This document shows, piece after piece, positions 1 through 6,993 of a stretch of DNA of 64,000 nt (position 1 is the first letter of the stretch; the number at the start of each line of letters is the position of its first letter). The position numbers were made by a program, and so were the translations under genes. The notes below the pieces were generated by a model. It saw only the letters and a list, made by a program, of their open reading frames with translations. It was not told the DNA's origin and made no database searches. Source of the DNA: Polaribacter butkevichii (lineage in GTDB: Bacteria; Bacteroidota; Bacteroidia; Flavobacteriales; Flavobacteriaceae); the NCBI RefSeq assembly GCF_038024105.1, contig NZ_CP150661.1:1321001-1385000 (forward strand), in the 5' to 3' direction.

Positions 1-414
1 CATACCTGGTGCTGTACCAAAACTATTTGTTAATAAAGTAGCTTTTGATGGCAGTTGTGCTTGGTATCTTTGAATTTCTTTAAATGGATGACCAATCTTT
101 TGAAACATCTCTTTAATATGTGTTATTACTTCTGGATATTCTACAAGCTTGTCATCCTTAAAAAACTTTGCGATCGTTTTTTTAGTGATGTCATCTTTTG
201 TAGGTCCTAAACCTCCTGTTAAAATAACAATATCTACTCTTTCTTGTGCTTCTTTTAAAGCATTTAAAATATGTTGCTCATCATCTTGAATAGAAGTTAT
301 CTGATACACAGAAACTCCGATTTTATTTAATTCCTGACCAATAAATTGCGAATTTGTATCTACAATTTGTCCGATAAGAATTTCATCTCCAATAGTTATA
401 ATTTCTGCTTTCAT
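1..414 (-). CDS. cinA: CinA-like competence/damage-inducible protein (N-terminal part, cut by window edge)
   Basis: Reading the minus strand from an ATG at 414 gives 138 residues with no stop before the window edge, so only the N-terminal third of a roughly 415-residue protein is present. The start [20 protein letters not shown] and the [11 protein letters not shown] motif (residues 65-75) are the MoaB/MogA-like molybdopterin-binding fold of CinA (COG1058). In this family that domain acts as an ADP-ribose or FAD pyrophosphatase, and the missing C-terminal half usually deamidates nicotinamide mononucleotide. CinA therefore probably serves pyridine-nucleotide salvage rather than competence. The next gene on the same strand, the FAH hydrolase, ends 102 bases upstream of this start, with a dispersed repeat between. 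The family call is firm; the presence of the C-terminal domain cannot be judged here. Confidence 0.93.
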   Translation of the reverse strand, partial: MKAEIITIGDEILIGQIVDTNSQFIGQELNKIGVSVYQITSIQDDEQHILNALKEAQERVDIVILTGGLGPTKDDITKKTIAKFFKDDKLVEYPEVITHIKEMFQKIGHPFKEIQRYQAQLPSKATLLTNSFGTAPGM

Positions 415-423
415 TGTCTGTTT

Positions 424-515
424 TTAAACGCAAAGGTTGCAGAGTTTTTTGCAAAAATCTCAAAGAATTATTTCTTTGCGAACGTTGCTTATTCTTTGTG
501 TACCTTGCGGTTTAA
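424..515. repeat. Dispersed intergenic repeat rich in CGCAAAG/CTTTGCG
   Basis: The cinA-FAH gap is filled by alternating CGCAAAG and CTTTGCG words. A very similar stretch lies at 40343-40439 upstream of the Nudix gene. Both begin with AACGCAAAGG and end in a run resembling TTTGCGGTTTAA. It is non-coding; no function is evident. Confidence 0.6.
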
Positions 516-516
516 C

Positions 517-1125
517 CTATTTTACTCTAATATTAAAAGCTTCTTTACCTTCAATTACTCCTTTTAAGTTATCGTTTTCTACAACCTTACCAACTCCAGC
601 AGGTGTTCCTGTAAAAATGATATCTCCTTTTTTTAACGTGAAGTATTGAGAAACATAAGCAATTAATTCATCGGTTTTCCATAACATTGCATTGGTATTT
701 CCATCCTGAACAATTTCATCATTTTTATATAATTGAAATTTTAAATTCTCTAATTCGAATTCTTCCTTCGGATAAAACTCTCCTACAACGGCACTTCCAT
801 CAAAAGCTTTTGCTTTTTCCCATGGCAAACCTTTTTCTTTGCATTGAGCTTGCACATCTCTTGCTGTAAAATCGATTCCTAAACCAATTTCATCATAATA
901 TTTATGAGCAAACTTTGCATCAATATGTTTACCTACTTTATTTATTTTCACTAAAACCTCAACTTCATAATGAACATCATCAGAAAAAGGTGGAATAAAA
1001 AATGGATTTTTTCTTGGTAAAATTGCCGAATCTGGCTTTAAAAAAACAACAGGATTTTCTGGTCTTTCGTTAGCCAATTCTTCGATGTGTTTTGCGTAAT
1101 TGCGCCCAATACAAATTATTTTCAT
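517..1125 (-). CDS. Fumarylacetoacetate hydrolase (FAH) family protein
   Basis: A 202-residue single-domain FAH-fold protein, the size of FAHD1/YcgM enzymes that hydrolyse or decarboxylate acylpyruvates and oxaloacetate with a divalent metal. The metal site is visible: HYEVEV at 52-57 supplies Glu54 and Glu56, and GIDFTARD at 83-90 supplies Asp85. The FTGTPAGVGKV stretch near residue 171 is the conserved C-terminal FAH motif. The N-terminal MKIICIGRNYAKH is also typical of the family, which supports the ATG at 1125. The gene lies between cinA and purU on the same strand, with a 95-base gap upstream that contains degenerate heptad repeats. The substrate cannot be told from sequence; oxaloacetate decarboxylase or acylpyruvase are the likeliest activities. 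Confidence 0.9.
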   Translation of the reverse strand: MKIICIGRNYAKHIEELANERPENPVVFLKPDSAILPRKNPFFIPPFSDDVHYEVEVLVKINKVGKHIDAKFAHKYYDEIGLGIDFTARDVQAQCKEKGLPWEKAKAFDGSAVVGEFYPKEEFELENLKFQLYKNDEIVQDGNTNAMLWKTDELIAYVSQYFTLKKGDIIFTGTPAGVGKVVENDNLKGVIEGKEAFNIRVK

Positions 1126-1181
1126 TTATATACGTTGAAAATTAAATGATTCAAAATTTATAATTAAAGTAGATTTTAATT

Positions 1182-1214
1182 CTAAACTGCCAACTGCAAC
1201 TGAATTACTGCCTA
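1182..1214. repeat. Degenerate CAGTNNN heptad repeat
   Basis: Read on the minus strand, CAGT recurs four times with spacings of 6 to 8 bases between the start of FAH and the end of purU. It belongs with the heptad arrays at 4261-4300, 21864-21900 and 24087-24140. Confidence 0.5.
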
Positions 1215-1220
1215 CTTTTT

Positions 1221-2090
1221 TTACTCTCCTGCTTCTGGAAAAACAATAGCTCTATTTCCTGAAACAATGATCTGATGATTTAAATGGTTTTTTACAGCTC
1301 TTGCCAAAACCAATTTTTCTATATCTGCACCAATTCTTTTTAAAGTTGTTGGTGTACTTTCGTGCGTTACAGGTTTTACATCTTGCTCTATAATGGGTCC
1401 TTCATCTAAATCTACCGTTGCATAATGTGCCGTTGCCCCTATTAACTTAACTCCTCTTTCATAGGCTTTTCTATAAGGATTTGCTCCTTGAAAAGCGGGT
1501 AAAAAAGAATGATGAATATTGATGATTTTTTCTGGATAATGATTGATAAAATCTGCAGATAAAATTTGCATATATCTTGCCATAATTATCAAATCTATAT
1601 CGCTAGCATCTAACAATTCTTTAACCTGTGCTTCTTGTTCTAATTTGGTTTCTTTGGTAACTGGTAAATAATGAAAAGGAATATGAAACATGTTTGCAAT
1701 GTATCTTAACTTATCATGATTACTAATAATCATTTTTACATTACAATCTAATCGTCCTTCTTTAGAACGTTCTAACAAATCATATAAATTATGACTTGTA
1801 TGTGAAACCATAATGGCTACATTTTGTTTTTTATCATCGTAATTTACAGACCAATCTATATTTAAGGGAGTTGCCAATTCTAAAAAACTACTTTCTAATT
1901 CTTTTTTAGAAAGTGTTGTTCCGTCTGCATTTAAACGAATTCGCATAAAATAGGTGTTCTCAATAGCATTTACGTATTGCTGTGAGCTTACAATATTAAA
2001 TCCTTTTTCATAGAAAAAACTGGTAATTTTGGCTACCAATCCTTTTTGATCTGGACATTTTATTAAAAAAGAAACTACTTTTGATTTCAT
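1221..2090 (-). CDS. purU: Formyltetrahydrofolate deformylase
   Basis: PurU hydrolyses 10-formyl-tetrahydrofolate to formate and tetrahydrofolate, balancing one-carbon pools and supplying formate to purine synthesis. The 289 residues show the expected two domains: an N-terminal ACT regulatory domain (about 6-88, with PDQKGLVAKI) and a C-terminal formyltransferase fold (about 90-285). The catalytic triad of PurN/PurU enzymes is present as Asn191 and His193 in NIHHSFLP and Asp229 in DLDEGP. The length matches the family (about 280-290). A TAAATTTG box on the minus strand at 2121-2128, some 30 bases before the ATG, fits a Bacteroidetes -7 element, although no well-spaced TTTG is seen further upstream. 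Confidence 0.97.
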   Translation of the reverse strand: MKSKVVSFLIKCPDQKGLVAKITSFFYEKGFNIVSSQQYVNAIENTYFMRIRLNADGTTLSKKELESSFLELATPLNIDWSVNYDDKKQNVAIMVSHTSHNLYDLLERSKEGRLDCNVKMIISNHDKLRYIANMFHIPFHYLPVTKETKLEQEAQVKELLDASDIDLIIMARYMQILSADFINHYPEKIINIHHSFLPAFQGANPYRKAYERGVKLIGATAHYATVDLDEGPIIEQDVKPVTHESTPTTLKRIGADIEKLVLARAVKNHLNHQIIVSGNRAIVFPEAGE

Positions 2091-2140
2091 TGTTTATTCA
2101 AAATTTAAATGTTCTCGATACAAATTTATTCATACTTCAT

Positions 2141-2176
2141 AAATTCACTCGAACTGACAAACTGATACTGTTAACA
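2141..2176. repeat. Partial CTCGAACTGAC repeat running into CAGTNNN heptads
   Basis: The words CACTCGAACTGAC and ACTGATACTGTTAACAG sit in the purU-menB gap. The first resembles the repeat found inside menD (6124-6147) and in the hairpin at 27898-27956; the second resembles the heptad family. It looks like a decayed composite. Confidence 0.4.
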
Positions 2177-2188
2177 GAATACTAAAAC

Positions 2189-3028
2189 CTATGGTATCCA
2201 TTTTTTAGGAAAGTTTGGTTTTCTTTTTTCTAGAAAAGCATCTCTTCCTTCTTTTGCTTCATCCGTCATATAAGCAAGTCTTGTTGCTTCACCTGCAAAA
2301 ACTTGTTGCCCCACCATTCCATCGTCTGTTAAGTTCATAGCGAATTTTAACATTTTTATAGAAGTTGGAGATTTTTCTAAAATTTCTTGTGCCCATTCAT
2401 ATGCAGTAGATTCTAATTCGTCATGAGGAATAACAGCATTTACCATCCCCATTTCATACGCTTCTTGTGCTGAATAATTTCTTCCTAAGAAAAAGATCTC
2501 ACGAGCTCTTTTTTGCCCCACCATTTTAGCCAAATATGCAGAACCATAACCCCCATCAAAAGACGTTACATCTGCATCTGTTTGTTTAAAAATAGCATGT
2601 TCTTTAGAGGCCAAAGTTAAATCGCAAACCACGTGTAAACTATGTCCGCCACCAACGGCCCATCCCGGAACCACTGCAATTACAGCTTTTGGCATAAACC
2701 TTATTAAACGTTGTACTTCTAAAATATTTAATCTGTGATAACCATCTTCACCAACATAACCTTGATGCCCACGTGCTTTTTGATCTCCGCCTGAACAGAA
2801 CGAATAAACTCCGTCTTTTGTACTTGGTCCTTCTGCAGAAAGTAGCACAACACCAATATTTACATCTTCGCCAGCATCATAAAAAGCATCGTATAGTTCT
2901 TTAGTTGTTTTAGGCCTAAAAGCATTTCTAACATTAGGTCTATTAAATGCTATTCTAGCAACTCCATTACACTTTTTATAAGTAATGTCTTCGTATTCTT
3001 TAACAGTTTTCCACTCGGGTTGTATCAT
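2189..3028 (-). CDS. menB: 1,4-dihydroxy-2-naphthoyl-CoA synthase
   Basis: MenB closes the second ring of menaquinone by an intramolecular Dieckmann condensation of o-succinylbenzoyl-CoA. The 279 residues carry the crotonase-fold signatures: FCSGGDQ (78-83), the GGGHSLHVVCDLTLAS segment with the oxyanion glycines at 126-128, and SFDGGYGSAYLA. The QTDADV motif places Asp151 where bicarbonate-dependent enzymes such as that of E. coli have glycine. This is the carboxylate-bearing (type II) form, also seen in mycobacterial MenB, which does not need bicarbonate as a catalytic base. It is divergent from the esterase-like gene at 3098. menD lies 1.8 kb away on the same strand but not in the same operon, because a plus-strand gene intervenes. 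Confidence 0.97.
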   Translation of the reverse strand: MIQPEWKTVKEYEDITYKKCNGVARIAFNRPNVRNAFRPKTTKELYDAFYDAGEDVNIGVVLLSAEGPSTKDGVYSFCSGGDQKARGHQGYVGEDGYHRLNILEVQRLIRFMPKAVIAVVPGWAVGGGHSLHVVCDLTLASKEHAIFKQTDADVTSFDGGYGSAYLAKMVGQKRAREIFFLGRNYSAQEAYEMGMVNAVIPHDELESTAYEWAQEILEKSPTSIKMLKFAMNLTDDGMVGQQVFAGEATRLAYMTDEAKEGRDAFLEKRKPNFPKKWIP

Positions 3029-3097
3029 AATTTTGTATTTTGGACGTTCTTTTAGAAGAACAAAATAATTGGGTACAAAAATAAAAGATTCAAATTT

Positions 3098-4255
3098 ATG
3101 ATAAAGAAATCGTTCACACTAATATTTATGCTATTTTGCCTTAACGGGTTTGCTCAAAAAATTATAAAAAAAACAATTGTATCTGACTACGCAGATGACC
3201 GAAGAGAAATAAAAATCTATTTACCAGAAGGTTACAATGCTAAAGAAGAAAAAAACTACCCCTTAGCTATTGTTTTAGATAGTGAATTTTTGTTTGATAC
3301 CTATGTTGGTAATTCTGTTTTATTTGCAGCAAAAGACAAAGCTCCAAAGCAAATTGTTGTAGGAATTGAAATGGCAAAAACTAGAAAAAAAGACACCTAT
3401 TTTAATATTACAAACGGAGAACTAACTACAGATAATAAAAAGTTTTATCAATTTATAAAAGATGAAGTTATTTTAAACATAGAAAGTACTTACAAAACTT
3501 CTCCTTTTATTACACTTGTAGGCGAAGGTACTTCTGCAAACTTAGTTTCTTATTTTTTAGGAGAAGAAACTCCGTTTATCAATTCTTATATCTGTATAAA
3601 CCCTACTTTCTCAAATTTTATTGGGCAACAATTAGAGTCATACAACCTACCTAGATATCAAAAAGAAGACAATACTTTTTACTTTTATATTAACAATGCT
3701 ACCTCTTTTTCTACCGATAAACAGACACAAATAGGAGAACTACAAACTCTTTTAAACTCTGTAGAGTTAAAGAACTTTAATATTATAAATGACACTATAC
3801 ATACGTCTAGTAATATTTCTGCAATGAGCGAAGCAATTCCGAGAGCCTTAAACCAAGTGTTTCAGATATATTCTGCTATTTCTAAAGAAGAATTTAATGA
3901 AAATATAAAAGATTTATCGCCTGCAGACGCTATTGCATATTTAGAAAACAAATATGTAGAAATAGAATTTCTTTTTGGAAGCAGCTTAAACATTAGAGAA
4001 AATGATGTGTACGCGGTAGAAAAAATAGTTATGGAAAAAGAAAATGGAAACCAGTTACTTCCGTTTGGTAAAATGATTTTAAAACTTTTTCCCAACTCTC
4101 CTTTAGGCGACTATTATATTGGCAAGTATTACGAAAAAGGAAAACAAATCAGAAAAGCAATCTTACAATATAAAATAGGCTATGGTAAAATGGATCCTGC
4201 AGACCCAAATGCCGATAAATTTTATGACAATATTTTAAGATTGGGAGGTAGATAG
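3098..4255 (+). CDS. Secreted alpha/beta-hydrolase-fold protein, esterase-like, probably with degenerate active site
   Basis: A 385-residue protein with a signal peptide (MIKKSFTLIFMLFCLNGFAQ, cleavage probably near residue 20) and an esterase-D-like fold: YLPEGY at 41-46, YPLAIVLDSEFLFD at 54-67. The strand where the nucleophile elbow GxSxG should sit reads LVGEGTSANL, so Glu replaces the expected Ser in GEGTS (142-146). The protein may therefore not be a hydrolase. The C-terminal ~60 residues (SPLGDYYIGKYYEKGKQIRKAI) resemble a TPR-type helical pair. This combination occurs in Bacteroidetes esterase-like proteins, but the function is unknown. It is a single gene, divergent from menB and followed by heptad repeats. 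Confidence 0.7.
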   Translation: MIKKSFTLIFMLFCLNGFAQKIIKKTIVSDYADDRREIKIYLPEGYNAKEEKNYPLAIVLDSEFLFDTYVGNSVLFAAKDKAPKQIVVGIEMAKTRKKDTYFNITNGELTTDNKKFYQFIKDEVILNIESTYKTSPFITLVGEGTSANLVSYFLGEETPFINSYICINPTFSNFIGQQLESYNLPRYQKEDNTFYFYINNATSFSTDKQTQIGELQTLLNSVELKNFNIINDTIHTSSNISAMSEAIPRALNQVFQIYSAISKEEFNENIKDLSPADAIAYLENKYVEIEFLFGSSLNIRENDVYAVEKIVMEKENGNQLLPFGKMILKLFPNSPLGDYYIGKYYEKGKQIRKAILQYKIGYGKMDPADPNADKFYDNILRLGGR

Positions 4256-4260
4256 GCTCG

Positions 4261-4300
4261 TTAGCAGTTAGCAGTTAGCAGTTAGCAGTTAGCAGTTAGC
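4261..4300. repeat. Tandem heptad repeat, 5.7 copies of TTAGCAG
   Basis: A perfect 7-bp tandem repeat beginning six bases after the stop of the esterase-like gene. Its CAGTTAG phase matches the CAGTNNN pattern of the other heptad arrays in this window. Confidence 0.95.
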
Positions 4301-4339
4301 AAAAATAAAATTCTATTTCTAAAAAAATAATTAAAAAAC

Positions 4340-4377
4340 AATTTTACTGCCTACTGCGAACTTACTACTGTATACTA
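4340..4377. repeat. Degenerate CAGTNNN heptads next to the TTAGCAG array
   Basis: On the minus strand the run reads as heptads CAGTAGT, AAGTTCG, CAGTAGG, CAGT. It ends just before the stop of the CvfB-like gene. Confidence 0.5.
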
Positions 4378-4378
4378 T

Positions 4379-4870
4379 TTACACCAACTCTATTCTATCT
4401 TCTTTAATTAAAATAAGTTTCTGTCTATATAAATTTCCAACTGCTTTTTTAAATGCTTTTTTACTCATTTTCATGTGAAAACGTATAGAATCTGGAGAAC
4501 TTTTATCTGTTAATAACAAAAAACCTTCTCTACTTTCTTTTAACTTAGTAAGTACTTTTTCTACATCAGAATCAATTACGTTCCTAAAACCTTGTGGACG
4601 AAGCGAAACATCTATTTTCCCATCTTCACGAATTTGTTTTATATAACCAACAACTTCCATATTTTCTTCTAATTCCTGAAAAACTTCACTTCTAAAAAGC
4701 AAACCATCAAACTCTTCATTAATTAAAACCGTATATCCTAAACCTGTTTCGGTTTCAATGACTAAGTTTACCTTATCTCCTTCTTTTAAGTACATGTCTA
4801 CCGCTTCCGAATTATTTTCGTCTTCTTGTAAATGCTCTTCTCCTTCGTATAAATCTTCTTGTGAATCCAT
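4379..4870 (-). CDS. Short CvfB-like S1/winged-helix RNA-binding protein
   Basis: A 163-residue protein with an acidic N-terminus (MDSQEDLYEGEEHLQEDENN), an S1-type beta-barrel (about 26-95, with GYIKQIREDGKIDVSLRP) and a C-terminal winged helix (about 100-163, with GFLLLTDKSSPDSIRFHMKMS and SKKAFKKAVGNLYRQKLI). This is the C-terminal part of the CvfB/YitL family; CvfB itself is about 280-300 residues with several S1 domains, so this is a short form. CvfB of Gram-positives binds RNA and influences virulence gene expression; the role here is inferred to be nucleic-acid binding only. The ATG overlaps the menD stop by one base (TAATG), so the gene is translationally coupled to menD. Confidence 0.75.
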   Translation of the reverse strand: MDSQEDLYEGEEHLQEDENNSEAVDMYLKEGDKVNLVIETETGLGYTVLINEEFDGLLFRSEVFQELEENMEVVGYIKQIREDGKIDVSLRPQGFRNVIDSDVEKVLTKLKESREGFLLLTDKSSPDSIRFHMKMSKKAFKKAVGNLYRQKLILIKEDRIELV

Positions 4871-6558
4871 TATTGTATATATTTAAAATATGCTTTTAAA
4901 ATTAAATCATTTTCTTCACTTGGCGTAAAGATTTCTAATATTTTTGGTTTTTCTGATGTTTCATAAAAACCGTTTAATTGTGCTGCTACTGTTTCTATTG
5001 AATCTGCTTTTAAATAATCAAAATGATACATTTTACATAAATGCGCTGCAGTTAAAGAATGTGGAGTTTCAAAATATTTGGCAGCGTTTGTGGTTCCTGG
5101 TCCTGGAATAATTTTAAAGATTCCGCCACCAGAATTATTAATTAAAATAATTCTAAAGTTTTTAGGAATAGTAGCATTCCACAACGCATTACTGTCATAA
5201 AAAAAACTAATATCTCCTGTTATAAAAACAGTCTGGTTTTTAGCTGCAAAAGCTGCGCCAATAGCCGTACTTGTGCTACCATCAATTCCGCTTGTTCCTC
5301 TATTACAATAAACATTGTTTGTTTTATCTATAGAAAATAATTGCGCGTATCTAATAATAGAACTGTTGCTAATTTGCAACTGACTATTAGTAGGCACACT
5401 TTTTATAATTTGCTCAAAAACTTTAAAATCAGAATGTGTTGTTTTTGATAAATAGGCAGTATGTTTCTCGCGCTTCTCATCACGAAATTGCAACCATTTT
5501 TGCTGATAATTACTTTCTTTTTTTACAATTGTTCCATTAAATTTCGAAAAGAAATCTAACGGTTCTATTTGAATAAATTCTGATAAACAAAAAAACGTGT
5601 TCATTGCTTTCTTCTTATCAATATTCCAATGATGTTTTGGCTGATATTTTCTTAAAAATTGCTTTATCTTTTTAGAAACAATCATTCCTCCAAAAGTAAT
5701 TAACACGTCTGGTTTTAAAGCCTCAAACTGCTCTTCATCTAAAGAAAAAATTAATTGATCTATAGAATCTATCGCCTTTTGTTGATGTAAATTAGACGTG
5801 GTTTCTGTTAAAATTAAAACAGAAGTATCATCAGCATAAAAATCCATTAATTGATGCAATGCTTCATCCGGATAATTAACGCCAACAAGAATCATTTTCT
5901 TTTCGGCTGCATTCCAAATTTTAGACAAAGCATCATAATCTGTATCGTCATTACGAGGAGTAAACGACGAAGTAATCTCATCAAAAGATTGCTTCACTTT
6001 GTTCGCAATGACCGTATCAATTGTAGAAACAGTTTCATACAAAGGCTCATCAAACGGAACATTTATATGCACAGGTCCTTTTTGCGAAACTGCTATTTGC
6101 AAAGCCTCACAAATCAGTTTTGAGTTCTCGACTGCGCTCGAACTGACAACTTCATCAATTAAATTGGTAGAAAACAACATATGGTTTTCAAAGACATTTT
6201 CTTGACGAATCGTTTGTCCGTCGCCAATATCTATTAAACGTTTTGGTCTGTCTGCAGAAATTACCACTAACGGAATGTTGCTATAAAAAGCTTCTGCAAT
6301 TGCAGGATAATAATTTAACAAAGCAGAACCAGATGTACAAACAATTGCAACTGGTTTTTGCCTTTGTTGCGCAATACCCAAAGCAAAAAAAGCAGCACAA
6401 CGCTCATCTACCACACTTAATGCTTCTATTTCTGGATGATTAGAAAAACCAACCGTTAACGGAGCATTACGTGAACCAGGAGAAATAACAACGGTATCAA
6501 TATTAAATTGACTACATGCTGAAATTACAATTTGTGCGAGTTCTTTTTTTGGATACAT
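4870..6558 (-). CDS. menD: 2-succinyl-5-enolpyruvyl-6-hydroxy-3-cyclohexene-1-carboxylate synthase
   Basis: MenD is the thiamine-diphosphate enzyme that adds a succinyl semialdehyde unit from 2-oxoglutarate to isochorismate, the first committed menaquinone step. The catalytic glutamate is Glu52 in VVDERCAAFF, and the ThDP/metal motif runs from GDISFFYDSN (448-457) to INNSGGGIF (473-481). The 562-residue length is normal. Two segments of the frame are dispersed genomic repeats: residues 138-145 (VSSSAVEN) match the CTCGACTGCGCTCGAACTGAC repeat, and residues about 183-205 (VIANKVKQ to TPRNDD) match the palindrome found between genes at 6742-6820, 7775-7805 and 24244-24322. Both lie between the N-terminal PYR domain and the central domain, where insertion should be tolerated. 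It is followed by the overlapping CvfB-like gene. Confidence 0.96.
   Translation of the reverse strand: MYPKKELAQIVISACSQFNIDTVVISPGSRNAPLTVGFSNHPEIEALSVVDERCAAFFALGIAQQRQKPVAIVCTSGSALLNYYPAIAEAFYSNIPLVVISADRPKRLIDIGDGQTIRQENVFENHMLFSTNLIDEVVSSSAVENSKLICEALQIAVSQKGPVHINVPFDEPLYETVSTIDTVIANKVKQSFDEITSSFTPRNDDTDYDALSKIWNAAEKKMILVGVNYPDEALHQLMDFYADDTSVLILTETTSNLHQQKAIDSIDQLIFSLDEEQFEALKPDVLITFGGMIVSKKIKQFLRKYQPKHHWNIDKKKAMNTFFCLSEFIQIEPLDFFSKFNGTIVKKESNYQQKWLQFRDEKREKHTAYLSKTTHSDFKVFEQIIKSVPTNSQLQISNSSIIRYAQLFSIDKTNNVYCNRGTSGIDGSTSTAIGAAFAAKNQTVFITGDISFFYDSNALWNATIPKNFRIILINNSGGGIFKIIPGPGTTNAAKYFETPHSLTAAHLCKMYHFDYLKADSIETVAAQLNGFYETSEKPKILEIFTPSEENDLILKAYFKYIQ
5946..6013. repeat. Palindromic dispersed repeat inserted in frame in menD
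   Basis: The stretch opens with CGTCATTACGAGGA, continues with CGAAGTAATCTC and a short centre, then GATTGCTTC and ends CGCAATGAC. It matches the core palindrome of the intergenic elements at 6697-6859 and 24201-24362 almost word for word. It adds about 23 residues to MenD without a stop or frameshift. Confidence 0.85.
6124..6147. repeat. Second dispersed repeat (CTCGACTGCGCTCGAACTGAC) inside menD
   Basis: The same words form both arms of the hairpin at 27898-27956, and a degraded copy is seen at 2145-2158. In menD it encodes residues 138-145. Confidence 0.7.
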
Positions 6559-6696
6559 TACTATAAATTACAAGGTGGCAAAGTTACAAAGTCCAAAAGT
6601 TATGGAAGACAAAAAAGCAGCAAACTTTTATTTATTACTTTAAAAGTTAACGATGCTTTAATTTTACTTATTTGCTATTGACTTCTAAATAAGCTT

Positions 6697-6859
6697 AGCC
6701 CTGATTGAAACGGCATCCTTTTTATAATCTTTTTAGAAAAGCGTCATTACGAGGAACGAAGTAATCTGTTTTTAATTAAGAGATTGCCACAGTTTACAAA
6801 AAAGTAAACTTCGCAATGACAGAAATAAAAAGATATAGTGAAAAGCAGGAAATAGCTTC
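6697..6859 (+). repeat. 162-bp structured dispersed element, copy 1
   Basis: The element begins AGCCCTGATTGAAACGG, continues CATCCTTTTTAT, and ends ATAAAAAGATATAGTG then AAAAGCAGGAAATAGCTTC. CCTG can pair with CAGG, AGC with GCT, and CTTTTTAT with ATAAAAAG, enclosing an asymmetric internal loop. The palindrome CGTCATTACGAGG to CGCAATGAC sits in the centre. Further copies lie at 7684-7846, 24201-24362 and 45249-45410. It fills most of the 435-base menD-transaldolase gap, apart from short AAAGTTACAAAGT-type repeats on each side. A flavobacterial structured RNA family (for example Flavo-1) is a possible identity, not verified. Confidence 0.8.
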
Positions 6860-6928
6860 TAATAATTACAACTAAAGTTATTGGTAAGCTACTAAGTTAC
6901 AAAGTCAAAAAGTTAATGAAGCCAAAAA

Positions 6929-6966
6929 AGTCAGAAAGTAAAAAACATTTTTTCTACTTTCTGACT
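6929..6966 (-). terminator. Hairpin downstream of the transaldolase gene
   Basis: GTCAGAAAGTA and TACTTTCTGAC form a perfect 11-bp stem around an A/T-rich loop. It lies 28 bases past the stop of the minus-strand transaldolase gene and is likely its intrinsic terminator. Confidence 0.6.
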
Positions 6967-6993
6967 TTAATATCTAAAAACCAACTGCGTTGG

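Noticed and set aside
346..649. Two plus-strand ORFs over cinA and the repeat region
   Set aside because: They lie antisense to cinA and FAH and over repeat sequence, with no protein-like features.
4261..4300. CRISPR array
   Set aside because: The repeats are 7-bp tandem units without spacers, and no cas genes are present.
5851..6443. Plus-strand ORFs across menD
   Set aside because: They are antisense shadows of a clear MenD frame.
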